Of a stretch of DNA of 64,000 bases, positions 45,434 through 55,230 are shown piece by piece. A model generated the notes under the pieces. It was not told where the DNA came from, made no database searches, and was given only the letters and a program-made list of their open reading frames with translations. The translations under genes and the position numbers were made by a program. Origin of the DNA: an uncultured Anaerobiospirillum sp. Its GTDB lineage: Bacteria; Pseudomonadota; Gammaproteobacteria; Enterobacterales; Succinivibrionaceae. Within the stretch, counting starts at the first letter, position 1. Each line of letters begins with the position of its first letter. The stretch covers positions 34,583 through 98,582 of the forward strand of contig CALXOW010000100.1 in NCBI GenBank assembly GCA_944390115.1, given 5' to 3'.

Positions 45434-45529
45434 AAGCCATAGCGCGCCGTGAAGCAGGGCTATGGCTTAGGAGAGCTAACCTTGCGCCTTAGCGCTAAGG
45501 TGAGTTGAAGGATGGCTCAAGGCGCAAGG
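45434..45529 (-). terminator. Two hairpins downstream of csrA
   Basis: CCTTGCGCCTT/AAGGCGCAAGG (45480-45529, 11-bp perfect stem) and AAGCCATAGC/GCTATGGCTT (45434-45468, 10-bp). Both follow csrA on the minus strand; only a short TTT follows, so termination is plausible but not textbook. Confidence 0.5.
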
Positions 45530-45536
45530 TAGCCCT

Positions 45537-45890
45537 TTAGGCAGGCTGCGCTGAGTTGGAGCTGGCGTCAGCAGCGTCGGCGGCGCTGCCAGGCTCTGAG
45601 CCGTTAGGCTCATTACTCTCAGGCTCTCTGCTCGCAGGGGCCGCAGCCGGGGCCTCGCCCTTAGGGGCTTCTGCTTTTGGGGCGTCACCCTTGGGGGCTT
45701 TGCCTTGCTGCGTACCTTGCTGCGTACCTTGCTGTTGGCGCTCGCGGTATAAGGACTCGCGCATCACCTCAAGCTCTTGGGGCGCCTCGATCCCAAGGCG
45801 AACCTTGCCTGCTTTGGACTCGAGAATAGTGATAGTAATATCCCGTCCGATCCTTAGTTTCTCACCCTTCTTCTGGGATATTACTAACAT
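45537..45890 (-). CDS. csrA: Carbon storage regulator CsrA with a long disordered C-terminal tail
   Basis: An RNA-binding translational regulator. Residues 1-50 (MLVISQKKGEKLRIGRDI..., VRLGIEAPQELEVMRESLY) contain the two RNA-contact regions, including R44. The whole is 117 residues against 61 in E. coli. The extra ~65 residues are low complexity: GTQQ repeats, then KGDAPKAEAPKGEAP and an acidic Ser/Ala end. The ATG follows the alaS stop with no gap (TAAATG), and its AGGAG lies inside alaS, so the two are translationally coupled. Confidence 0.94.
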   Translation of the reverse strand: MLVISQKKGEKLRIGRDITITILESKAGKVRLGIEAPQELEVMRESLYRERQQQGTQQGTQQGKAPKGDAPKAEAPKGEAPAAAPASREPESNEPNGSEPGSAADAADASSNSAQPA

Positions 45891-48521
45891 TTATAAGCGC
45901 TCCTGTAAGAACGGTTCGACCGTAGCTAAAGCCTCGTCTAAGCCTTCAACTTTGGTGCCACCGGCTTGTGCCATCTCAGGACGGCCACCGCCCTTACCAC
46001 CGACGTGAGCGGCTACGGCATTAGCCAGGTCGCCTGCCTTGATCTTGGTGGTTAACTCCTTGGAGATCGCAACGATCAGGTTGACCTTAGTGCCTTCCTC
46101 ATCCACCGTAGCTAAGACTACGATCGAATTTGGCAGCTTGTGGGTCAAGGTGTCGGCGGCAATGCGCAGCTCACGGATCGAATAGCCCTTGAACTTGTGG
46201 ACTAAGACCGTGACGCCCTTGATCTCTTGGGTTTGGTGAGCTAAGGCCTCGCACTCGACGTGAACTAACTTCTCCTTTAAGAGCATATTCTCGTGCTCTA
46301 AAGCGTTAGTGCGGTCGATCATGTACTTAGCACGCTCAACAAAGCTGAAGTTGTCGGTCTTGAGCAGATTGCAGGCTTGAGCGACGACGCGCGATATCGT
46401 CTGCTGATACTCAATGGCGGCAGCACCGGTAATCGCCTCAATACGACGGATGCCCGAAGCAATCGCCTCGTCCGAGACAATGAGGAAGTAGCCTAAGTCG
46501 CCGGTACGGGAGGCGTGAGTGCCACCGCACAGCTCCTTGGAGCTTTGACCCATCGTCACGACACGAACCTGGCCTTCGTACTTCTCGTCGAACAGCGCCT
46601 GAGCACCACTTTGCTTAGCGGCGTCTAAATCCATCACCTCAGTGACGATTGGGTCATTGGCGCGGATATAGGAGTTGACTAAGGCGACCACCTGTTGACG
46701 CTCTTGGGTCGACAGTGGTTGTGGGTGCGAGTAGTCAAAGCGCAGACGATCTGGGCCGACCGACGAACCCTTCTGGTGGACGTGATCGCCTAAGACCTCA
46801 CGCAGGGCGGCGTGCAGTAAGTGGGTCGCAGAGTGGTGCGCGCGAATGCCTAAACGACGCTCGGCGTTAACCTTAGCGTGGCACTCATCACCGACCTTGA
46901 ACTCACCTAACTCGACGCGACCGACGTGGATCGCAGCCTTACCGACGAACTTAGTGTTCTCGACGATAAAGAGGTTGTGACCACAGCGGATCTCACCGGT
47001 GTCGCCGACCTGACCACCCTTCTCAGCATAGAATGGGGTCTTGTCTAAGACTAAGACGGCTTGCTCATCGGTTAAGACGCTGTCGCATGGCTCAATGCCC
47101 TTGAACAGAGCGATAACCTTGCCCTCGTCCTCGGTCTGATCGTAGCCGGTGAACTCAGTCTCGGTGTTGATCTTGAGTTCCTTGTTGTAGTCGATACCGA
47201 AGGTCGAAGCGGACTTGGAGCGCTCACGCTGCTTTTGCATCTCGCTGTCGAAGCCTTCCATATCCACGATATAGCCGCGATCACGGACTACGTCTTGGGT
47301 TAAGTCAGCTGGGAAGCCGTAGGTGTCGTAGAGCTTGAAGACAACCTCACCTGGGATGGTGCGCTCAGCGCCTAACTTCTCGAGCTCAGCGTCTAACAGA
47401 GCTAAACCACGATCCAAGGTGTTTAAGAACTGCTCTTCTTCCTTCTTTAAGGTGCGCTCAATTAAAGCCTGTTGCTCGACTAACTCTGGATAAGCCTTAC
47501 CCATGAGTTCGACTAACTTGGCTACGACCTTGTAGAAGAAGACGTCCTTAGCGCCTAAGAGGCGGCCGTGACGTACGGCACGGCGGATGATGCGGCGCAG
47601 CACATAGCCACGACCTTCGTTGGACGGCAACACACCATCGGCAATTAAGAACGAGCAGGAGCGGATGTGGTCGGAGATCACGCGCAGCGACTTATTGGAC
47701 TTGTCAGTGACGCCTAAGATCTCGGCAACATTGTCGATTAAGGCGCGGAACAGGTCGATGTCGTAGTTCGAGTGCACACCCTGGAGCACAGCGGCAATAC
47801 GCTCTAAGCCCATGCCGTTGTCAATCATCGGCTTGCCTAAAGGCTCAAAGGTACCGTCAGCTTGACGGTTGTATTGCATGAACACGATGTTCCAGATCTC
47901 GATGAAGCGATCGCCGTCTTCTTCAGGGGATCCTGGAGGGCCGCCCCAGATCTGTGGACCGTGGTCGTAGAAGATCTCCGAGCAAGGGCCGCATGGACCG
48001 GTATCGCCCATCTGCCAGAAGTTATCGGAGTTGTAGCGACCACCCTTGTTGTCGCCGATGCGGACAATCTTCTCAGCAGGCAGACCAATAACGTTATGCC
48101 AAACGTTGTAAGCCTCATCGTCCTCGGCGTAAACCGTGACCATTAAGGACTCTTTTGGTAACTTAAAGGCCTCAGTGAGCAGGGTCCAAGCGTAGGTGAT
48201 CGCCTCTTTCTTAAAGTAACCACCGAAGCTGAAATTGCCCAGCATCTCAAAGAAGGTGTGGTGGCGGGCCGTGTAACCGACGTTGTCGAGGTCGTTTTGC
48301 TTACCACCAGCGCGCACGCACTTCTGGGAAGTGGTGGCGTTGATATAAGGTCTTCTTTCCTTACCCAGGTAGATATCCTTGAATTGGTTCATACCTGCGT
48401 TGGTGAAAAGAAGAGTAGGATCGTTGTACGGCACAAGTGAGCTCGATCGCACGATCTCATGGCCATGATCCTTGAAGAAGTTGAGATACGTTTGACGGAT
48501 CTCATCTGTGGTCATGTACAT
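45891..48521 (-). CDS. alaS: Alanyl-tRNA synthetase
   Basis: Class II synthetase of 876 residues: aminoacylation core (LLFTNAGMNQFKDIYLG, TTSQKCVRAGGKQNDLDNVG, RNSDNFWQMGDTGPCGPCSEI-like segment), editing domain with HSATHLLHAAL and CGGTHASRTGDLG (zinc-binding His/Cys), and C-Ala with the HVGGKGGGRPEMAQAGG end. Full length. csrA follows directly. Confidence 0.97.
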   Translation of the reverse strand: MYMTTDEIRQTYLNFFKDHGHEIVRSSSLVPYNDPTLLFTNAGMNQFKDIYLGKERRPYINATTSQKCVRAGGKQNDLDNVGYTARHHTFFEMLGNFSFGGYFKKEAITYAWTLLTEAFKLPKESLMVTVYAEDDEAYNVWHNVIGLPAEKIVRIGDNKGGRYNSDNFWQMGDTGPCGPCSEIFYDHGPQIWGGPPGSPEEDGDRFIEIWNIVFMQYNRQADGTFEPLGKPMIDNGMGLERIAAVLQGVHSNYDIDLFRALIDNVAEILGVTDKSNKSLRVISDHIRSCSFLIADGVLPSNEGRGYVLRRIIRRAVRHGRLLGAKDVFFYKVVAKLVELMGKAYPELVEQQALIERTLKKEEEQFLNTLDRGLALLDAELEKLGAERTIPGEVVFKLYDTYGFPADLTQDVVRDRGYIVDMEGFDSEMQKQRERSKSASTFGIDYNKELKINTETEFTGYDQTEDEGKVIALFKGIEPCDSVLTDEQAVLVLDKTPFYAEKGGQVGDTGEIRCGHNLFIVENTKFVGKAAIHVGRVELGEFKVGDECHAKVNAERRLGIRAHHSATHLLHAALREVLGDHVHQKGSSVGPDRLRFDYSHPQPLSTQERQQVVALVNSYIRANDPIVTEVMDLDAAKQSGAQALFDEKYEGQVRVVTMGQSSKELCGGTHASRTGDLGYFLIVSDEAIASGIRRIEAITGAAAIEYQQTISRVVAQACNLLKTDNFSFVERAKYMIDRTNALEHENMLLKEKLVHVECEALAHQTQEIKGVTVLVHKFKGYSIRELRIAADTLTHKLPNSIVVLATVDEEGTKVNLIVAISKELTTKIKAGDLANAVAAHVGGKGGGRPEMAQAGGTKVEGLDEALATVEPFLQERL

Positions 48522-48977
48522 GCAACAATCTCTTTTCTTGCAACAAGAAAAATGTCACGCCAGATTTGCTCTAGCCTGAACGGCTCATTATACCCACGAT
48601 TAGGAGAGTCGCGCAGACTTTTGGCGAAAATAGGCCGTTTGCGGCCCGCCCGCTTAGACCTAGCTTGCCGCTCTGTGCGACCTCATATGCCAATTTTTGC
48701 GGCTTGTCTGCCGCTCTTTGCGGCCTTGTATGCCACTCTCACCTAGTTCCCAGCTAATTTGGCCTGCTCAAGTTCGCGCCCAGCCTGCACCCAGCCTGCG
48801 CTCAGAGCTGCCGCGCCTTGGGCTGATAGCAGATCTGGGCGCACGGTATGACTTGGGGGCGCGTTCCATCAGGATTGACTTGGGCGGGCGCTGAGGCAGG
48901 ACTTACCTTGCTCGGTGGGGCTAATGGCTTCACGGGTTGACAAGTTTTGGCTTATTTATCGTGTTCTGCCCAATTAA
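48522..48977. other. Gene-free region upstream of the bgl-type locus, with degenerate repeats
   Basis: Two 27-bp direct repeats (48666-48692 and 48709-48735) share TGCCGCTCT.TGCG.CCT...TATGCCA. 48760-48895 is GC-rich with short CCCAGCCTGC repeats. No coding frame is credible. Confidence 0.5.
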
Positions 48978-49039
48978 TGTGTGCTTGGTCACAAAATCAA
49001 CACTAAGCGCTAGGTCAGGTTACTTGAACATGCCATAAT
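48978..49039 (+). promoter_or_regulatory. CRP-dependent (class I) promoter of the bgl-type locus
   Basis: TGTGT-GCTTGG-TCACA (48978-48993) matches the CRP consensus at 9 of 10 positions. CATAAT at 49034-49039 predicts a start near 49046. The CRP centre then lies at about -60.5, the class I position seen in lac. The -35 (TAGGTC) is weak. Confidence 0.6.
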
Positions 49040-49061
49040 GCGCGCCAAGTTAAGTAGAGAT

Positions 49062-49091
49062 GGATTGTTAGCGGCTGAGCCGTGCATGACC
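49062..49091 (+). promoter_or_regulatory. RAT (ribonucleic antiterminator) for the BglG-type protein
   Basis: GGATTGTTA-GCGGCTGAGCCGTGCA-TGACC follows the RAT pattern of bgl and licS operons (GGATTGTTA start, small hairpin). Its last bases are also the first arm of the downstream terminator, so protein binding would exclude the terminator. Confidence 0.75.
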
Positions 49092-49141
49092 GCCTTACTG
49101 ATAGCCCATTTGCTTTTTGGGGCGTCGGGGGCGGTTTTTTT
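49089..49141 (+). terminator. Leader terminator controlled by the RAT
   Basis: ACCGCC (49089-49094) pairs with GGCGGT (49130-49135), followed by seven T. An inner GCCCA/TGGGGC pairing strengthens it. The left arm overlaps the RAT by three bases. Confidence 0.7.
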
Positions 49142-49344
49142 GTATCTGCTGACTTACTTTCCCTGAGTTTTTACAAAATTAAGAAGGCTTTAACTGAGCC
49201 TGCGGTCTGTGCCTGCAAGTTCTTTTACGGGGCGAATTTGATCGGTGCAGCGCACTGCTTCCAGCAATACTACCCTGGGATTACTTTTGCCTAGCTTAGC
49301 TTTTGCTACAATGCGCGCAATGGTGATATCCAAGGGCGGGCAAA

Positions 49345-50178
49345 ATGCGCATTGTAAAGGTGCTGAACAACAACGTGGTCATCGTCAAGGACGACGCGGG
49401 CCACGAAAAGGTGGTGATGGGCAAGGGCTTGGGCTTTCAGGTCAAGGCTGGAGCTGAGCTTGATAGCTCCAAGGTGGAGAAGATCTTTGCCTTAGAGCAG
49501 GCCGGAACGGCTAGCTCTGAGGGCTTGAGCTCGATTCCCCCTGAGCTCTATCAAGTATGCCAAGACTTCGTGGCGCTGGCCGGACAACGCCTGCATCTGT
49601 CCTTTCACAATAGCCTGACCTTAGCCCTAGCTGACCACTTGTTCTATGCGCTGCAACGCCTGATTCGTGGCGAGCATGTGGTCAATGCGCTGCTGCAAGA
49701 AATCAAGCAGTTCTACCCTGAGGAATATGCCTTAGGCCAAGAAGCTTTAGGGATGATCAAGGCCCAATCGGGGCTTAACCTGCCTGAGGATGAAGCTGGT
49801 TTTATCGCGCTGCACCTGGTTAACGCGGCCTTGGACGAGAATATGCCGCAGACGATGGAGGTGACGCGCCTGATTGCCGATATCCTCGCGATCGTCAACG
49901 CCCAATTAGGCCTCAAGCCCCAAGAACACAGTATCGACTACACCCGCTTTGTCACGCACTTAAAGTATTTTGCTCACCGCTTGCTGCGCCACGAGGAGAT
50001 TCCTTCGAGTGTCGACTTCCTCTTTGATGAGGTCAAAAAGCATTGCCCGCTGTCCTATAACTGCGTGCAGCGCATTGGCCTGTACGTCAAGAAGAAGTTT
50101 GGCCACGACTTAAGCCGTGATGAAATCACCTTTTTGACCGTCCACGTTGAGCGAGTGCGCAATGCCAACAAGAGCTGA
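49345..50178 (+). CDS. BglG/LicT-family transcriptional antiterminator
   Basis: 277 residues. The N-terminal RNA-binding CAT domain is MRIVKVLNNNVVIVKDD...VMGKGLGFQ. Two PTS-regulation domains follow, with conserved histidines in ADHLFYALQR, GFIALHLVNAA, YFAHRLL and FLTVHVERV. It binds the RAT upstream of itself and is controlled by phosphorylation from the PTS permease encoded next. 200 bp of leader separate it from the terminator, and TACAAT near 49306 may be a second promoter. Confidence 0.93.
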   Translation: MRIVKVLNNNVVIVKDDAGHEKVVMGKGLGFQVKAGAELDSSKVEKIFALEQAGTASSEGLSSIPPELYQVCQDFVALAGQRLHLSFHNSLTLALADHLFYALQRLIRGEHVVNALLQEIKQFYPEEYALGQEALGMIKAQSGLNLPEDEAGFIALHLVNAALDENMPQTMEVTRLIADILAIVNAQLGLKPQEHSIDYTRFVTHLKYFAHRLLRHEEIPSSVDFLFDEVKKHCPLSYNCVQRIGLYVKKKFGHDLSRDEITFLTVHVERVRNANKS

Positions 50179-52297
50179 GAGCGCTATTAATGCAACCCAG
50201 TACCAAGCTGGGCCGGGAGCCGGGCAAGCCCCGCTGGGTGCGGGGCAAACTGGGCCGGGAGCCGGGCAAGCCCCGCTGGGTGCGGGGCAAACTGGGCCGG
50301 GAGCCGGGCAAGCCCCGCTGGGTGCAGGGCAAACTGGGCCGGGAGCCGGGCAAGCCCCGCTTGATGTGGGGCAAGATGCGCTGTGCGCGGCCTTGCTGCG
50401 CGAGCTAGGCGGCGCGGGCAATATCGTGCGCCTCAATCACTGCACCACGCGCCTGCGCGTGCGGGTGGCGGTTTGTCACAAGGTGGATGTGGCGGCCTTA
50501 AAGAGCCATCGCGAGGTCTTTAATGTAATTGTCCAAGGCTCGGAGTTTCAGCTAGTCATCAATGGCGCGGTCGATGAGCTGTGTGCAGCACTCCAGCAGG
50601 TGTTAGGCAATACTGAGGCCTCGGTGCAGCGCCAGGCGCTGGAGCGCTGGGATTTTCGTCCAGCGGATATGGTCAGCCGCTTTGGTATGCTCACCAGCCT
50701 GATGTCAGCGGCAATCTTACCGGTGATCGGCTTTTTGGCGGCCTCGGCGCTTTTAAGCACCATGAACGGTGTCTTGGTCTTTACTGGGCTACTGGAGCCA
50801 AGCGATCGCCTCTACACCTTCTTTAACTCGAGCTTTAACCTGCTCATTAACTTCCTGCCGGTGTTAGTGGGCTATAACTGCGCGCGCTGGCTCAAATCAA
50901 GTCCTATGGTCAGTATGGTCTTGGGCTTGTGTTTGGTGCCTAATTTTTACTATGAGTTAAGCGCGATGATGCCCGGCTACGATCGTTTGACCTTGCCGAT
51001 GCTCACCGAGCTCCAAGGACTACTCCATAGTCGCTTTGATGCTACGGTTTATGAGGTGAGTGTGTTGCCGAGCTTGGTGGCGACCGTGCTCAATGCGCGC
51101 TTAGAGCGTGGGGTGGCCCGCGTGATTCCAAGTTCGGTACAAGCCCTGGTCATGCCGCTTATTTGCCTGTGTGTGTGCGTGCCGATCTTGATCTTAGTGA
51201 TTGCGCCGCTCTTTACCGTGATCTGCTATGGCTTTTCAGGGGGCATTCTCAGCTTCTATGAGTACAGTCCCGGCCTGATGGGTTTGATCGCAGGAGGAGT
51301 GTGGGAATTTTTAGTGGTGGTAGGCCTGCATTGGCTCATCAGCCCGCTCATGCTCAACAACCTCTCGATCTTAGGCTATGACATGATGACGGCCATTGTG
51401 ATGATCCCGACGGCGGCGACGGCGGGCACGATGGTGGGCAATTACCTCTACTTGCGGCGCCACAAGTGCCAGGGCCCAGAGCTGACGAATGCGCGCAATG
51501 CATCATTGTTAGCAGTTATTTTTGGTATCACCGAGCCCGTGCTTTACACCTATTTAGTGGCACGGACCAAACTCTTTTTGCTGGTGGGTGTGGTAGCCGC
51601 GCTGGGTGGCCTGATGGTCGGCCTGTTGGGAGTCCATGTGTACTCGCTGTCGCTCTCGAGTATCTTTACGGTCGTGGTCGCCTATCGGGCTGATGTCAAC
51701 GAGAGTTTGTGGCCTTTGCTCGGCTTTGTGGTAACGATTCTAAGTGGTTTTAGCATAGCGATGGTTTTCAGTTTTCTTTGGCGCAAGCGCGAGGCGCAGC
51801 AAACGGCCGCTCAGGCCGAGGTCGGCGCGATTGGCGCCGTCTGTGCGGGCAGCTTTGTGCCCCTGCCGGGGGTCAACGACCCGATTTTCAGCGCTTTGAT
51901 GTTAGGTGATGGCTATGCCATTAAGCCTAGCGCGGACGTGATCTACGCTCCGTGCTCCGGTACGGTCAGTGAAGACATCGTCTTTGCCCATGCCGTGGGT
52001 ATCAAAGGTCCGTATGGCGCCGAGCTCTTGGTGCACGTGGGCATCAACACCGTGCGCTTAGAAGGCCAGCACTTCACTCTCTTAGCGCAGCCCGGCAGCC
52101 CGATTAAAGCCGGAGAGCCGATGCTCTCCTTTGACCGGGATGCGATTGTGGCCGCAGGCTACGACCCTACGGTCATGGTGCTCTGCACCCTCCCTGAGGG
52201 CGTGCGGATGAGCCATTGCCCGGTCGCTGCTGGCGCTGAGGTTAAGGTAGGCCAAGAGCTGGTTACGCTAAGCGCGGTAAGCCCCGCTGCCGCCTAG
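50162..52297 (+). CDS. Beta-glucoside-type PTS permease IIBCA with a repetitive N-terminus
   Basis: Domain order is IIB-IIC-IIA. IIB has NHCTTRLRV with phospho-Cys94; IIC has about ten helices and GITEPVLYTYLV; IIA has LLVHVGINTV with phospho-His625. It phosphorylates and imports a beta-glucoside, and signals to the antiterminator. From ATG 50162 it overlaps the antiterminator gene by 17 nt and reads a 42-bp tandem repeat as GAGQAPLGAGQTGP units. A TTG at 50147 is an alternative. Because normal IIB starts near DALCAALLRELGG, initiation at the GTG at 50365 is also possible. No phospho-beta-glucosidase lies beside it, so the sugar is uncertain. Confidence 0.9.
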   Translation: MPTRAESAINATQYQAGPGAGQAPLGAGQTGPGAGQAPLGAGQTGPGAGQAPLGAGQTGPGAGQAPLDVGQDALCAALLRELGGAGNIVRLNHCTTRLRVRVAVCHKVDVAALKSHREVFNVIVQGSEFQLVINGAVDELCAALQQVLGNTEASVQRQALERWDFRPADMVSRFGMLTSLMSAAILPVIGFLAASALLSTMNGVLVFTGLLEPSDRLYTFFNSSFNLLINFLPVLVGYNCARWLKSSPMVSMVLGLCLVPNFYYELSAMMPGYDRLTLPMLTELQGLLHSRFDATVYEVSVLPSLVATVLNARLERGVARVIPSSVQALVMPLICLCVCVPILILVIAPLFTVICYGFSGGILSFYEYSPGLMGLIAGGVWEFLVVVGLHWLISPLMLNNLSILGYDMMTAIVMIPTAATAGTMVGNYLYLRRHKCQGPELTNARNASLLAVIFGITEPVLYTYLVARTKLFLLVGVVAALGGLMVGLLGVHVYSLSLSSIFTVVVAYRADVNESLWPLLGFVVTILSGFSIAMVFSFLWRKREAQQTAAQAEVGAIGAVCAGSFVPLPGVNDPIFSALMLGDGYAIKPSADVIYAPCSGTVSEDIVFAHAVGIKGPYGAELLVHVGINTVRLEGQHFTLLAQPGSPIKAGEPMLSFDRDAIVAAGYDPTVMVLCTLPEGVRMSHCPVAAGAEVKVGQELVTLSAVSPAAA
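50208..50370 (+). repeat. 42-bp tandem repeat at the 5' end of the PTS gene
   Basis: Units start at 50208, 50250 and 50292 and are almost identical; a fourth at 50334 is truncated after about 37 bp. 42 bp equals 14 codons, so copy-number change keeps the frame. Confidence 0.95.
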
Positions 52298-52304
52298 AAA
52301 AACA

Positions 52305-52329
52305 AAGGAGCCACCAGTGGTGGCTCCTT
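52305..52329. terminator. Hairpin after the PTS gene
   Basis: AAGGAGCCACC-AGT-GGTGGCTCCTT, an 11-bp perfect stem 7 bp after the stop. T-rich sequence follows only on the minus strand. 52330-52497 is filled with GCCTTGGGGGC-type degenerate repeats. Confidence 0.65.
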
Positions 52330-52497
52330 AGTGCGGGCGCTGTCGCCCAGCCCCTTATCACAGAACCATGCCCCTGATAAGGCCTCCGCCTTGGGGGCTA
52401 TTGCCTCATGCTTTGGGCCGCTACCCCTGATTTGGGAGCAATGTCAGGGGGAGATTGCCCCTGCCTCGGGGCAAGGCCTCAGCCTTGGGGGCTCGGC

Positions 52498-54792
52498 TTA
52501 GTCGGCGGCGGGGGCGTCGATCTCGGTGATGATGGCCGGGATGAGCTCTAAGAACTCGATGCCCTTCATCTGCTTTGGCATCGATTCACCGGCGCGCTCA
52601 CGCTCGCCTAAGCGCTCGCTGATCGCCTCTGGGGTGAGCTTAATCTTGCCCTTGCCGCCGTGGACCATCAGGCTATCGCCCTCGTTTAAGACGCAGATAT
52701 CTAAGATGCCGTCCTCGCCGCTCTTGAGCTTGGAGCTTACGATATTCATGAGCTTGAGGCCCTTGCCGCGTGGCAGGACGGAGAGCTCGCCTGTACGATA
52801 GAGCAAGAGCTTGCCTTGCTTGCTGGCAACTGCAACTAAGCACTGCTCTTGATTTGCGACCTTAACCGGACGCAATAAGGTTGCGCCTTCATCTAAGGTC
52901 ACCACCGCTTTGCCCGCCTTATTGCGGGTAATCATGTCGCTTAAGCGGCAGATAAAGCCGTAGCCCTTGTCCGAGGCCAATAAGAACAGATCATCGACAT
53001 TGCCGGTGATGACGCTGGTGATGACCTCGTTAGGTTGGAGCGTTACCTTGGTGGAGATTGGTTCGCCCTGGCCGCGCGCTGAAGGCAAGTCCTTGATTAA
53101 GAGGCTAAAGCTGCGCCCTAAGCTGCTTAAGAACACGGCGTATTGGTTGGAGCGGCCCACCGCTTGCGCCATAAAGCTATCGCCGCTCTTATAGGATAAG
53201 GAGAGCGGATCGATATTGGCGCCGGTGGCAGCACGTACCCAGCCCATACGCGAGAGCACCACGGTCATAACTTGCGCTGGAGCGGCGGCAACCACATCCA
53301 TCGCCTTGGCTTCGGCGCGCTCGACTACCGCGCAGCGGCGCTTGTCGCCGTACTTCTTGGCGTCAGCCTGAAGCTCGGACTTGATAAAGCCCATGAGCTT
53401 TTCTGGGTGCGCCAGGAGCTCTTCTAAGTCGTGTTGCTCTTGGGTGAGCTTGTCGATCTCAGCGTCGATCTTCTCTTCTTCTAAGCGCGCTAATTGGCGC
53501 AGCTTAGTCTCTAAGATGTAATCGACTTGTTCGTCAGACAAATGGAAGGTTGCCTGAAGCTCGGCCTTAGGATCGTCGCTTGAGCGGATAATGGCGATGA
53601 CCTCATCTAAGTTGAGGAAGATCGCCTTGAGGCCTGCCAATAAGTGCAGGCGCTTTTGCACGGCAGTTAAGCGGTGGTTAAAGCGCTTAGTGACCGTATC
53701 GGTTCTAAAGGTCAGCCACTCTTGCAAAATCGTGCGCAGATCTTTGACCTGCGGCTTGCCATCTAAACCTAGGATATTGAGGTTGACGCGATAGGTGCAC
53801 TCAAGATCGGTGGTGGCAAAGAGGTGGCTCATGAGCTCATCGACGTCGATGCGATTGGAGCGCGGCACGATAATGAGCTTGCATGGGGTCTCATGGTCAC
53901 TGGCGTTAATGAGGTCGGCCACCCACGGCAGCTTCTTCTTGGCCATCAGGTCGGCGATCTCTTTTTCCACCTGGCCCACGCCCACTTGGTATGGCAGGGC
54001 CGTGATCACGATGCCTTCTTTCTCTACGTGATAGACCGCGCGGCTTCTAATGGTGCCACGTCCACTTTCATAAATACGGCGCAGCTCCGCAGGCGGCGTA
54101 ATGATGTCCGCCCCGCACGGATAATCCGGGCCCTGGACGTACTTCATCAGGTCCTTGACCTGAGCGTTCGGGTGGTCAATGAGGTAGCAGGTGGCCTTAA
54201 CCAGCTCATTTAAGTTGTGCGGCGGAATATCGGTGGCCATACCCACGGCAATACCCATGGTGCCGTTGAGCAGGATATTAGGGACGCGCGCCGGTAGGGC
54301 CTTAGGCTCTTGCACCGTGCCGTCGAAGTTAGGTTGCCACTGGACGCAGCCTAAATTTAAGTCCTCGAGCAAGAGCTCGGCGGCAGGCGAGAGGCGCGCC
54401 TCGGTGTAACGCATCGCGGCAAAGGACTTAGGATCTTCAACGTCACCCCAGTTGCCTTGACCGTCAATGAGCGGATAGCGATAGGTAAAGGGCTGGGCCA
54501 TTAAGACCATCGCTTCATAGCAGGCGCTATCACCGTGAGGGTGGTACTTACCCAAGACCTCACCTACGGTACGGGCCGACTTGACGTGCTTAGCTTTGGC
54601 ATTGATGCCGAGCTTGGCCATCGCGTAGATGATGCGCCGCTGGACTGGCTTCATACCGTCGGATACCGACGGCAGGGCACGGTCGCGGATGACGCTCATG
54701 GAGTAGTTTAAGTAAGCATCCTGCGCAAAGGTCTTGAGCGGCATGCGCTCCACGCCCTCAAGGCTTAGATCACTTAATTTAGTCTCGCTCAT
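52498..54792 (-). CDS. parC: DNA topoisomerase IV subunit A
   Basis: The decatenating type IIA topoisomerase breakage subunit, 764 residues. The catalytic tyrosine lies in [11 protein letters not shown]. The quinolone region reads [13 protein letters not shown], with the Ser and Glu of a susceptible enzyme (Ser80 and Glu84 in E. coli numbering). A C-terminal beta-pinwheel of four or so blades follows; it is shorter than in GyrA and lacks a GyrA box, so parC is preferred. parE is not adjacent. Confidence 0.93.
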   Translation of the reverse strand: MSETKLSDLSLEGVERMPLKTFAQDAYLNYSMSVIRDRALPSVSDGMKPVQRRIIYAMAKLGINAKAKHVKSARTVGEVLGKYHPHGDSACYEAMVLMAQPFTYRYPLIDGQGNWGDVEDPKSFAAMRYTEARLSPAAELLLEDLNLGCVQWQPNFDGTVQEPKALPARVPNILLNGTMGIAVGMATDIPPHNLNELVKATCYLIDHPNAQVKDLMKYVQGPDYPCGADIITPPAELRRIYESGRGTIRSRAVYHVEKEGIVITALPYQVGVGQVEKEIADLMAKKKLPWVADLINASDHETPCKLIIVPRSNRIDVDELMSHLFATTDLECTYRVNLNILGLDGKPQVKDLRTILQEWLTFRTDTVTKRFNHRLTAVQKRLHLLAGLKAIFLNLDEVIAIIRSSDDPKAELQATFHLSDEQVDYILETKLRQLARLEEEKIDAEIDKLTQEQHDLEELLAHPEKLMGFIKSELQADAKKYGDKRRCAVVERAEAKAMDVVAAAPAQVMTVVLSRMGWVRAATGANIDPLSLSYKSGDSFMAQAVGRSNQYAVFLSSLGRSFSLLIKDLPSARGQGEPISTKVTLQPNEVITSVITGNVDDLFLLASDKGYGFICRLSDMITRNKAGKAVVTLDEGATLLRPVKVANQEQCLVAVASKQGKLLLYRTGELSVLPRGKGLKLMNIVSSKLKSGEDGILDICVLNEGDSLMVHGGKGKIKLTPEAISERLGERERAGESMPKQMKGIEFLELIPAIITEIDAPAAD

Positions 54793-55230
54793 AACTCACC
54801 GGACAAATGCGATAAAATTAAGGGTTAGGCACGTTAAGTGCTGGCCCTCATCCTTGGGACGCACCACAATGGTGGTGGTGGCCCGGCCCAAAAGGGCGAC
54901 GCCCTAGGGCGCAAAAGTAAACATTTTACACGCTTTTTTGACCTCAGCAAGCGGCCACGCTGATTCAGCGCTGTATGCTGCCAAGAGCCGGACTCACTGC
55001 GGCGCTAAGTTCGCGCCTGCGCTCAGTATGGTGCGGGGAGCGCGCGGGCGCTCGGAGTGCTGTGCGCAGCAAGGTGCTGCACTGAGCAAGATGCTGTGCC
55101 TGCGGCGCGGGCTCGGCGCGCGCGTACGAGCAGTGGGCGGAACGTTCATCTTAGCGCAGCGGCGCGGGGGCGTGGGCAAAAAAGCGGCTTAAGCCCGACC
55201 GGTGGTCGGCGTTAATTGGGAGCTTTGTGC
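54793..55230. other. Gene-free divergent region between parC and the L,D-transpeptidase
   Basis: 438 bp, AT-rich near 54810-54830 and 54915-54940, then very GC-rich. GCCCAAAAGGGC and GCCCTAGGGC palindromes occur at 54885-54910. No gene or clear promoter is visible. Confidence 0.4.

Noticed and set aside
50147-50161. TTG 50147 as the start of the PTS permease
   Set aside because: ATG at 50162 is in frame 15 nt later and neither has a clear ribosome site; ATG was preferred, with GTG 50365 kept as an alternative.
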